Positions 35,569 to 46,140 of a stretch of DNA of 64,000 nucleotides are shown piece after piece. Location of the stretch: positions 11,865,177 to 11,929,176 of the forward strand of contig OX424566.1 of NCBI GenBank assembly GCA_949152475.1. The letters are read 5' to 3'. Each line of letters opens with the position of its first letter. The first letter of the stretch is position 1. This stretch comes from Terebella lapidaria. Taxonomy: Eukaryota > Annelida > Polychaeta > Terebellida > Terebellidae. The translations under genes were made by a program, and so were the position numbers. Under the pieces are notes generated by a model, which had not been told where the DNA came from, did no database searches, and saw only the letters and a list, made by a program, of their open reading frames with translations.

Positions 35569-38500
35569 CATTGAACAGTTTAAAGCCAGTTGTTTCCAAT
35601 GTGTCGATTAATCAATATTCTCATATCTGTTGACATTTTCCAATAAATTATTTGAGTGACTGCTTCTACAACTGTCCTTTTTTCGTCAACACAGCACATA
35701 CTAAATACCCCTGGGCTGGGGGTATCTATCTGTACCCAGTTGAATGGGTACCATGTGGCAGTGGCCCTCCCCACCCCACCGATTTCTAGGTTAGAGAGCG
35801 CCACTCCTGGGGCTTGGTACCCTTCATTCCATAGGATGCTATAATGTAGCACCGGATTGGGGCAGCTGTAGTAAATCCTGGAGCAGGGTAAAGTGTATAG
35901 CGCATTTGATTAGAAATATATTCTAGAAAAGAGGCATTCAGTTAATGTTTACCTTATATATAGGTCATATGCCAGACTGTTTGCCGTCTTGAACTCGACC
36001 TCACATGACCTTGTTGTGAATCCAAAGGACACATCTGACCAGAAATGTGTAAATCGAACTCTGCATACAAAAACGTCTGTATATCTGGCTTATGTACGTA
36101 TGAATAGCAACATGAAATTATTTATGGCAGACCTTTTTTGTGATCTTGACCCCATCTGACCTCGAGTGGTGATTGATGACCAACGCTGACCTGAAACGTG
36201 GGAATTTAGCTGTCGTATAATGCTTGTAGTTGGCGCTCAAATTTGTTTTATGAGCATACCTTTAGCTAAAGGTCGCATACTACCAGTATATGATCTGCTT
36301 GGTGCCAACTGGAAATTGGGAGACAGAGCTTAGGTTTGTATTATGAGCATATATAAGGTCGTACGACACATCTTTTATCGACCTTGAGATGACGCAAGTA
36401 CTCTATTATGTCCATCTAAATTTGTAAATTTACCTAAATTTGTAAATTGGGCACAAAATGCTCAGAGGTAGAACTTTTGTACTATGTTGTATTGTGGATA
36501 TATAAGAAGCCATAAGGTACATGCACCGTATGATGATCAAACTTAATGTCAGGTCCACGAATAATAATTGGAGACAGGACATTTGGAGTGCTTACGGTAG
36601 TGTTATGAGCATACATAGCCATTCAATTGAGAGGACCAAAAATTGTATGTCAAAAGAATCTTCCATGAGCTCCAAAAACCATGACCTCTTGAAAACGAAA
36701 TGAACCATAATCCTCCCAGATACCCCGTGGTGATGATGTAACATCACGTCGGTCACATGACAACCTGAGCCCGCCATCGAATTATTTTTAGCCCCCTCCA
36801 TTTTGGTTTATGGCAAAGTCTTGCCTTCTGGCATTCAATGGAGGATTTTCCCTATCTACCGTCTTTAATCGGATCCAACTTCAGCATTTCGTCTGAAATC
36901 GTTTGTGCTACAAACTAGTAGTTTCTAGTTTACTTTAGCTGTTTGTGGGAGGAAATGGTGTACACCTCCATATGTCCCGCTAGCTTCTCCCATTATCGCC
37001 TGTTACCCCCTTCAGTACATATATTTTCCAAATAAGGTGTATCAAGTGTCGTCAAAATGTCCAAAAGTGGGACGTCATGATAGGTGTTGAAATGAGCTTC
37101 CTGGCCGCCAGATATCGCATGCATATTTTTGCTGACTTCGACTATGACATCAGAAGGGACGTTTTGTCAGGTTTAAGATTCAAGCCAGATGTTTGGCTGA
37201 ATCTTCTCCTTCCCTCTTTTCCAACGTCCCTAGTACATTTATAGCAGCGCACTTCCTTTGGACAACCACTTCAGGGAAGAGGCGCAGATGCAACCATCTA
37301 TTCTATGGCATGGTATGATGGTCTGGTTTCCAGTTTTATGTCTCCTTTTGTGGTTGCTTCAGAGACGTTGTCTGCCTCTGCTTTGTTCCACATATCTCAG
37401 TTAGGCCCTCGTTTATCTCCTCTTGAGAACCACATTATGTGACAGTTTGATGGTTTCTGCAGAGAATGATGGGGGCATCAAGATGCAATGGAATGGAATT
37501 TGGCGACTGTTCTATGCAGGTGGCCCTGGTGCAGTCCCAGCCTCCTGCTCTGGCTCCGCCCCCGATTCACGGACGAGTTGGTGGCACCACCGCAGTTGGC
37601 ACCTTTGTGGCCCCATAGTCTGGTCCATCCAATCCCCTGATTCTGGTACACAGTATCTCTCGGAGCACATGCAGAAAACGAAGCTGGCATGGGGGACACA
37701 CTAGGCCGGGAACAATTATTGGAGGCTGTCCTGATGTCAGCCCAGGCCATACAATAACTTACCATGACCATGGAGGCCGTTTCACTTTAGAAGAAGCCAC
37801 ATCATCAACCACAGCAGCAGCATCTTCCGAGAATGACTGAGGACGCCGAGGTGCATCCCAGGGGATGACCGCAGTCTAACGATCCGTGGAGCCCTGGCCA
37901 CTGCAGATGGATATTGTGAAGCCGATGTTGTAGTGGAGCTGCCATGAAGCTTGAATAGGAGAAGAAGCATGCATCGTGACCAACCTCAGGTTGATCCCTC
38001 GGCTGAGTGCCCAGATGATTATTGTCAGTTCGGTTCGATAATATTTCTACATACTTTCTTTCTTATTCAATTTTGGACATAGTAGGAGCGCCTCAGGTTC
38101 AGCGCCTGGGTCATCTTGAAGCTTTGTTACCAGTGCGGCCTCAACAGTTATTCTGTCACCGGTGCGGCCTCAACAATTTTTCAAATTCATACTTACACTT
38201 GGAAATGCTTCCGATCAGGATATTCTGATTCTTCTATCAAGGGAAAAATTGTATTGTCCATCTGCAGTGACACCAGCTCACTGGTATAAATGAGTATCAA
38301 CCTTAAAATATGTAACATATGTCCCTTTATCATATATAGTATGCCAACCTGGGTGTTGTCGCTGAATACCAATGTACACTATTCTCCAAGTTTGGTGAAC
38401 ACAACCTCGAGTTTGGACACTCAATATCATATTATATTTATTATCCGAATGTAAATACTATAATAGTCTCAAGTTCAACCACACGATGCAACACAGTTTC

Positions 38501-38745
38501 AGGCATATAAGACACAACATTGATTTTGAGCCTACATGGCCAGATGTTCGTTTATGTCATCTTAAAACACCAAAAGATGCCCCCAATAAAAGCACTATAA
38601 TTTATGACATTATATCTGATAACAGCACAATTCTGAGCTCCATTTTCATGTTCTTTCTTGAGAAATTAGAGTGAAACTAGAGCACGAATTCCAATATTGA
38701 AGCACACCAGTGTCTGCACAGTATGTTCGGATAAGTTTGACAGAT
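35569..38745. other. Intergenic DNA between SMG7 and the sulfotransferase gene
   Basis: Contains diverged AAGGTCA/TGACCT text at about 35940-36400 and a more GC-rich stretch at about 36850-38000 whose short open frames match no family I know. An imperfect doublet of GTGCGGCCTCAACA lies at 38130-38180. No gene is supported. Confidence 0.4.
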
Positions 38746-38751
38746 TTTATT
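38746..38751 (-). terminator. Candidate polyadenylation signal of the sulfotransferase gene
   Basis: Plus-strand TTTATT is AATAAA on the minus strand, 239 bases beyond the stop codon at 38990-38992. Confidence 0.4.
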
Positions 38752-38989
38752 CATTTGAACCTCCATCAATGAATGTTGCAAATAAGAATGTTGTTATAGC
38801 ATCCCTGTACCTCCATGGCGAATCGAAACGGATAATGCGTGTGAATAAAAGCATGATTTCTCAATTTTGTCTGTATAGCAACCACAAATCAATATAGCAC
38901 ACTGATAAATACATAAATACTCACCGCACCATAGGAACTACCACTCATAAAATTAATACTGGGTCATTCAACAATACTCAAATAAAACA

Positions 38990-41900
38990 TCATGATAAGA
39001 AGAGGAATTTTTCATCGTGCAATAATTCTGCTAGCAATTGATTGAATGGCCGATAGAAATTGTCCAGTATACTCCTAGTTTTGGGCCACATTTTAAAAGT
39101 TCTTTCGGGCCCCTTCCCCACGATATAATCTGAGGCAGCGACTTCACTTTCCCTTGGTTCCAGGCCAATGTATCTGGTCAAATCGTTATATACCCCCGTT
39201 CTGTTGACTTTATAATCTTCCGTCCTTATGATTTTCATGTCTGGGAATACATCTATCCACTTTTTTATGTACCCATAGTATATCCCGGCATGGAGGGTGA
39301 CGGTCTTATTGACTTTCGTCATCGCCTTGTCGTAGAGGCAGTCTCCAAACGGTCTGTTCTCAAAGCAGTCGGTCAAACGCTCAACATGGTCCACAACAAT
39401 CATGTGAAACTCACGGGCTGAGATTGGAGACGGTCTAGTGACTGTATTGTAGAAAATGTATGAGGAGAATAGCCGTTCTGTCGGGTTACGGATGATGAGG
39501 ATGACTTTGGCTCTAGGCGTGATGTTCTTGATGAGGTGAGCAGCTATATAACGAGGTTCTCCCTGGAAACTATAGCCTTGAACTCGATCAGAGCCATCGA
39601 AGTTGAAGAGGGCGTTAACGCTGGAGTCAATGGTGACTATTGGATGATACGGGTAAAGCTTTCCATTACTACCACTGCGCGACACATAATGCTCTCGGAT
39701 GGATTCTGCTACTTCATCATAGAGATTCAAATAGTCACTGATTGTCGCGTCGCGCTTCCACCGCGTCGTGTCCCAGAAAAACGGCTCCTTAGTGGCACCC
39801 TTCATGACGTGAGGATGGCTCATCAGTGTACTGTGTAGGTCTGAAGTCCCACTCTTGGCTACACCAATGATGTAAATGAGTGGAAGACAGCGCAGGCGCC
39901 ATGGGCATTGCTCCTGCTGCCTCACGGCGTAGACGGGAATGATACTGCGGAAGGAGTTCAGTGCCTGGTCGGGAAACATGTGGACATGTGTACGGTAGTC
40001 AGCTTGGAAGTCCGGAGGGAGTCGCTCGTACCAGCATGGATTCTCGTAGTTACCAAGCGTTGGTAGTTCTATCTTCTGGAGGTTGTCGATCATGTCATCC
40101 AGGAGAGGGTCGATAGAAAGCTGATTGAATGAGCAAGTGTCTTCCAGCTTCACCTTGTACGTGTTATTGCGAGATTTGGTGGGTTTGGTTGCAGAAACAT
40201 TGGCTGAAGGAACCTCTGCATGCTGAAGTTGTCTGCCATCCTTTTGCGACTTCTCAAGTGCTGGCTTTGGAATTTTGGCTGGTTCAGCTCTATTTTGGTA
40301 GGAGTGGTTCATTTTGTTGTTAACTGATGGCGTTACTTTAATGTGATCCTCAGTATTCATCGGTTGGGGAATCTTTTTCTTTTTCTTGTTTCCCTTCTTC
40401 TTTTTCCTGGTTCCTCCTGATAATGAACGTGTATTGTTAGTTGCATTTATAATCGGAGAACTGGAAACAGCCTGTTCTTTCTGATGTGTCATTGACCCAT
40501 TTTCATTTTTCTCCAGAACGTTTTCCGAGTGATATTGAAGGTTCTTCCGGTCTTTGTGTAGGTTCAGAGGCTTGGGTATCTTGACACTACTGGAAATATT
40601 GTTGATGGTATCCAATGGGAGTGCGACAACATTGTTGATCTGTACCACAGTTTGATTATCATTCTGAATATGTTCCTGTTTTTGAAGCACAGTAGGGAAC
40701 TTCACATTCGAATGGTGTGTACCATTCTGTTTAGTTTCGGAAGGGGATGGGACATCTTCATGGTCAGTCCACACGTGCGTCTTCCCTTGTTTATTGCCAA
40801 AACTTACTTTTCTCACTCCAGGAAAGGGTGCTTCAAATGAAGCAACTGGTTCATCTGCTTTTGGAACTATTCTACCAATTTTTGCCCCTTGGGCATTATA
40901 CATGTATTGTGGATATCTAACATCCTTAGGCACTCTTGATAATGGCTCATCTCTATTTCCTGATGATAATGCTTTGCCTTTATTATCCAAACCAGACAAA
41001 TCCTTGGTCTGACGATTCTCTCTTTGCTCGGGGTAGTCTCTGGGTTTGTCCACCTCATTACCTAGGTTGCTATCACTCATTTGCACATCATTGTGTTTAC
41101 TATGTGGCACGTGCAGACGGTGTTCCTCATGTCGTTCCTTATTACTCTTCAACGCATTCTCCTCTGCTTGATCACTCGCCCTTACATCTGCCTCTACACC
41201 TCGCCATGAGCTGGGCGCACGGACTGTACTCCCCTTGCCCGCGGGTTTCAACAGAGTCTTGAGGAACTCCTCATACTTGGCCTGCTCTTCGCGCCGTACC
41301 TCGGAATCCTGTGGTTCCCATCCCTCCTCCTCTTCCATGTCTTCCTCACGCCCCTCCGTCGGTTGAGCACGTCCTGGGAACTCCGCATCCAGATCCACGA
41401 CTTCCCCACCTCCTGCGACCACCTGCCACTGTGGCATTTCCTCGTGGAGACCGGCAGCATGGCGCATCTCGCGCTCCACGCTCACCTGCCAGGAGTAATG
41501 GGAGAACATCAGTCGTTTATATTGTAAACTGGTACCTCTACTATATACACAGCTTTTATGAGAAGAACCACACATTTGGTACACATAAATTGTAGGGAAT
41601 GGAAGTTTCAAATTCAAGTTCTATACCATATTTAGCATGAAAAAAGCCTAGCCTTCAATATTCAGTTCGATGAAACGGGAAGTCGTGAAAACGTAGTTTA
41701 TATAACATATATGTTGAAGTGTAGCATGTCGATATTATGATGGAGGACAGGTATTTCTTTTTTATGCACTGAGAAGTCATTAACATTATGAAAGAGAACA
41801 AAGACAGAAAATAGATTCCCACCTCCTCCAAATTGTCCGGGACCTCGGCCTCGGCTGCCTGTTTCAGTTGCTGAATGGCCTCCGACTCTCTTCGCACCAA

Positions 41901-42056
41901 CGGTCTGCTCCGGGGTGCCTGCTCTAAGGCATGACGCAGTTGCTTCTCTACTAGATCCTTCTGGATGTGACCGCTGAGAATGACCGACAGTCCGCAGTAT
42001 ATAACGATACAACAGATGCCGACCTTCGATATCAGTATGGCATCTCTGATAGCCAT
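38990..42056 (-). CDS. CHST15: Type II Golgi sulfotransferase, CHST15 (GalNAc4S-6ST)-like, two coding exons, 909 aa
   Basis: Exons on the minus strand are 42056-41823 and 41485-38990, joined in phase. The donor is GAG/GTGGGA and the acceptor GGCAG/GTGAGC. Residues 9-30 form a signal anchor (VGICCIVIYCGLSVILSG). About 500 residues of charged, disordered stem follow, with a poly-lysine patch (RKKKKGNKKKKK) and repeated IPKP/IPQP motifs. The sulfotransferase domain occupies about residues 585-909. The 5'-phosphosulfate loop is IIGVAKSGTSDLHSTL near 618, and the 3'-phosphate motif is ILIIRNPTERLFSSY near 740. This class moves sulfate from PAPS to sugars such as GalNAc of chondroitin sulfate. The acceptor cannot be told from sequence. 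Vertebrate CHST15 is about 561 aa, so the stem here is much longer. The catalytic motifs look intact. Confidence 0.88.
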
Positions 42057-42677
42057 TGTTGCATTTTGAGGGCACTATGTTGAGGAAACATCTAGTGGTG
42101 ATTTTTCTTCCGTATATTCAAGGTGAGAGTTGCATTCGCTTTGGATTTTGATGGACGCTGACGTGTCATATTCGTGTATAAATGCGAAGTTCAACAACTA
42201 GTCATCCATTAACTTTCACATTCTGATCTGCAACATATAAAACACAACAACCATCAAGACACAGTTTATTACAACGACATCGCGCGAATCGATCGCCTAA
42301 CTGTCCAGACACATGTGCAATGGGAGATAAAAATGTGTCTCACCTGAACAATCAAACTTGGCAATAAAACTCGTGATGTTTGAAAAATATAGCTGTCAAT
42401 GATTTACGTGCACGAATAACGGTACAAATTTAGTTTTTGCTTGTAAATATACATAACCATGATAACTTGTATAGTTTGCCTAAGGGCATGAACAGAGGTG
42501 ACACTATGTCAACTCTGGGAAAGCATAATTGGTGGTCATCAAACTGTCAACGCACCATCCACGTGCAGTGTCAAATCTTCCTATATGATCAACGATCAAC
42601 AGTTATATACAAACGAGTTTCTCCAAGATAGGCGTAGTGCCTCTTGATACTACGACACTCTTTCCTATTCCGTTTTT
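42057..42677. other. Sulfotransferase 5' flank
   Basis: Upstream region of the minus-strand sulfotransferase gene. Nothing beyond AT-rich DNA is recognised. Confidence 0.4.
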
Positions 42678-44227
42678 AGGTTACCGTACCTTTGATGCGA
42701 TAACCTATTGCCGTGGCGTTGCGTCCGTCGGCCGTCGTCGTCCGTCTACATTTTTATCTTTAAAGTTTACGATCGAATCTTTCTGAAATTTTGCACAAAA
42801 ATGCCTAAAAATATCTCAAGAATATTTTTCATTTTTTTTATTTTCGAAATTATTTCAAAATGGCGGCCATTTTTAACGAGAAACGGCCAATTTGGACTTT
42901 CGCGGTCGTTTTCTCAAAAACTGTCTGATCAGATTTTAGATTTTTTATTCAAAAGATTCCCCTCATATACCTCTGTGATGTGTATAAGTTTTGTTCCCCT
43001 TGAATCGCCGGTCTGCGTGTGGCGGCCATTTTGATTTTTTCGACGGGTCCCAAATGGCACTTTCCGATGTAAAATTCTCCTATGATTTATAATGGGACAC
43101 ATTATTGCCAATATCTCACTTAATATTGAGATTGGAGATTAGGAATCAATTGTGGACATATAGGAAATAATATATGCTGAATATTCTCCTGACCTTGAAT
43201 TTGACCTCATTTTCAAGGTCGGAGCACAAAATGGCTAATATCTCGCTTCATCGACTTTACAGCTTAGAAATCAATTGTGGACATATAGGAAATGATATAC
43301 GCCGAATATTCTGATGATCTTGAATTTGACCTTTGACCTTATTTTCAAGGTCATGACACAAAATGGCTAATATATCGCTTATTATCGACTTTACAGCTTG
43401 GGAATCATTGTGAACATATAGGAATTTATATATGCAAAATATTGTCGTGACTTTGAATTGACCTTCGACCTCATTTTCAAGGTCAGAGCACAAAATGGCT
43501 AACATCTCGCTTATTATCGACTTTACAGCTCAGGGAACAATTGTGGACATATAGGAAATGATATATGCAGAATGTTGTCATGACTTTGAATTTGACCTCA
43601 TTTTCAAGGTCAGAGCACAAAATGGCTATAATATCTCGCTCATTATCGACTTTACAGCTTAAAATAAATTGTGGACATATAGGAAATGATATACGCCGAA
43701 TATTCTGATGACCTTGAATTCACCTTTTGACCTTATTTTGAAGGTCATAGCACAAAATGGCTAATACCTTGCTTATTATCGACATTCACAGCTTAGGAAT
43801 CAATTGTGGACATATAGGGAATGATAAATGCCGAATATTCTGATGACCTTGAATTTGACTTTTGACCTTATTTTCAAGGTCATGGCACAAAGTGGCTAAT
43901 ATCTCACTTATTATCTACTTACCAGTTTAGGAATCAATTGTGGACATATAGGAAGTGATATATGCTGAATTTTATCGTGACCTTGAATTTGACATTTGAC
44001 CTCATTTTCAAGGTCAGAGCACGGAGGGGCTAATATCTCGATTATTATCAACTTTAAAGCTTAGGAATCTGTTGAATCAAGTGAACACGTATGAACTGAT
44101 ATATGATGAATATTTTTGCAACCTTGAATTTGATCTTCGACCATATTTTCAAGGCCCCTGAACAATTTGGCTAAGATCTAAAACATATATTGTCCGGTAA
44201 CCTTCCTTAGCCCTTGGGCTAATTTTA
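42678..44227 (+). mobile_element. R1 dispersed element, copy 6 (full-length-looking, longest tandem array)
   Basis: Starts AGGTTACCGTACC, then GATAACCTATTGCC and GCGTTGCGTCCGTCGG. It ends TTGTCCGGTAACCTTCCTTA and CCCTTGGGCTAATTTT. About eight tandem units of roughly 130 bp lie between 43080 and 44160. A perfect TGACCTTTGACCT is at 43327-43339. TTTTCAAGGTCA recurs in most units. Confidence 0.87.
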
Positions 44228-45000
44228 TTTTAGAAGATCCGTGAACCCCTGTGCCGAAATGGATTAATTTAGGTGGTATAAAAGATTATATTTGTTCACC
44301 ATCGCATCATAACTGAGTTCAACATTGTATGGGTCGTCAAACGGGACATCTACCATGAATAACAAATGACCTGGAGACACAAACCATATGTGCACAGCCT
44401 AGTACAGTTATATTTAGATTCAATATATACCGTACGTAGGTCAAGTTCTAGTACACCTCGAACCACCAAGCACCGTGACAGTTGACAGTACGATGATGCC
44501 AAGATACGCACCTTTTCGTTACACCAGCGCATGAACACGGTTAGATCCTGGGTAAAATTGTATAGTCTGCTCCGGACGTCTGTGCAAATTCAGCTAATTT
44601 CCTGTGATTTTTCGCTGCCCCCTTTTCGGTGTCAACATCCGCTTTGAGTTTTGTTAAGCACCTGTTATAAATTTACCGGCTTTTCAGGTTACCCCTACTA
44701 TACATGCACGTTGTCCTTACGGGGACGTCACGCATCGCTGAACACATCTTCAAGTACCTCAATTATCAATTTATCACAAGTCATATCACAAGCAAGCTGC
44801 AAACCCGGCGGGAACATAATACACGCTTATATTTAATCACAAGAGACGCCTTTTGTCCGGGTGTTTGTGCAAATAAAAAATCACATGAAATAATGATATG
44901 AACATGCTTTGAAATGCGCCGGGATCGCGACTATGAGCAATATGAATTGGGTCAATACGAGTATATCACTAGCTTGCGTGGGATATATTGGTATCCATTT
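44228..45000. other. Intergenic DNA
   Basis: No gene, RNA or repeat supported. Confidence 0.35.
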
Positions 45001-45132
45001 TTGGCCCATGTAGCGCAGCTCACTATTTCTTCTAAATTCAATGAAGATTAAAAATGTGCCAGACGGATTAAATATGGTATACATTCAGTAGACGAGTAGT
45101 ATTAGTAGGGTAAGGTGCGCTACTTGGGCCCA
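45001..45132. mobile_element. About 130-bp MITE with GGCCCA ends, copy 1
   Basis: The left end is TGGCCCATGTAGCGCA and the right end is TGCGCTACTTGGGCCCA. The interior GACGGATTAAAT and GACGAGTAGTATTA match the element at 54441-54571, so both belong to one family. Confidence 0.72.
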
Positions 45133-45599
45133 ATATTTTTCTATTATTTTCAGTAGCCTTTCCTGCTTTATAGGTAAAAATCTCAAATCTTTCTGTCTGT
45201 TCATATTTTATTTTCTACAAATAGACGTGTATTTTCACAAATGTGTCATATAAATATACAAAATTATGAAGAATGCGAAGGACATAATGCATGCATTTGA
45301 TTCAGTATTGTACCATGACAAACATATTGAATGGTGTGATAAGTATATATCATTTATAAAAAAAATAAATATATTGCGTAAAATGTAAAATGCAGTATGT
45401 CACTCTCATGTAAAAATGAGCCTGTAAAATATATAAATATGCATTACTTTTAGCTTTGTATATATAATTTCGTCTTGAATATCAAACACATAATTTCATT
45501 TATTTCACTTCGTATGGTTATGGTCTTATCTGTGCATAATATGAATCCGAGTAATAATTTAATCATAATAATAAAAATAATTTCAGTCTTTATGTGACG

Positions 45600-46140
45600 T
45601 TCTGTTGTACAAGCTGGACTTTCATTGTTGTATTTCAGTCGATATCTGGAGTTTCACTGGACCAGGTGTAATTCGGTCGGTATCTGGAGTTTCATATATA
45701 TTACAGTGGTCCCTGTAAGATAAGACACCTCCGAAATAAGTCTTCCCTGTCTGTAAAGACTTTTTTGTATTCCCCAAAGATCAATTCAACATGTAAATGA
45801 ACCTGTGAAATAAGACTTCCTGTAAGATAAGACCTCATTTTTCCTGCAAAAAGTGAGGTCTTATCTTACAGGGACCACTGTATGTATTTCAGGATGTATC
45901 GAAAGTTTCGCTGATGTATTTCAGTTCGTTTCCAGAGTTTCATACATGTTATAGCAGTCGGTTTGTTGAGTTTCAGTCTTTGGGAAATTTTGTTGTAATA
46001 TTTTAGTCGCTAGTTTCAGTGTACCAGGCCTATAATTGGTATGTGACCGTCACATTTCAGTCAGTAAGTGAAGTTTTACTGCTGTATTTCAATTGGTTTG
46101 TGAACTTTCACCGTTATATTTCAGTCTGTACGTGAAGGCC
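45600..46140. repeat. Diverged 35-45 bp tandem repeat that reaches into the GalNAc-transferase stop region
   Basis: Units read roughly TGTATTTCAGTCGGT and then GTGAAGTTTCAC or GGAGTTTCA. About ten can be followed from 45620 to 46130, on both sides of the MITE at 45702-45882. The last units overlap the C-terminal codons of the gene whose stop is at 46089-46091. Confidence 0.65.
45702..45882. mobile_element. 181-bp MITE, TA target duplication, CAGTGGTCCC ends
   Basis: Terminal inverted repeats are perfect over about 24 bases: TACAGTGGTCCCTGTAAGAT on the left and ATCTTACAGGGACCACTGTA on the right. The interior repeats AAATAAG and AAGACTT. It is inserted inside the tandem repeat described for 45600-46140. 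Confidence 0.9.

Noticed and set aside
36850-38230. Possible fossil of a coding retroelement in a GC-richer stretch
   Set aside because: No reverse transcriptase, recombinase or gag-like motif could be recognised in any frame.
41486-41617. N-terminal extension of the large sulfotransferase exon
   Set aside because: A splice acceptor at 41485/41486 and a phase-matched upstream exon with a signal anchor (41823-42056) explain the start better.
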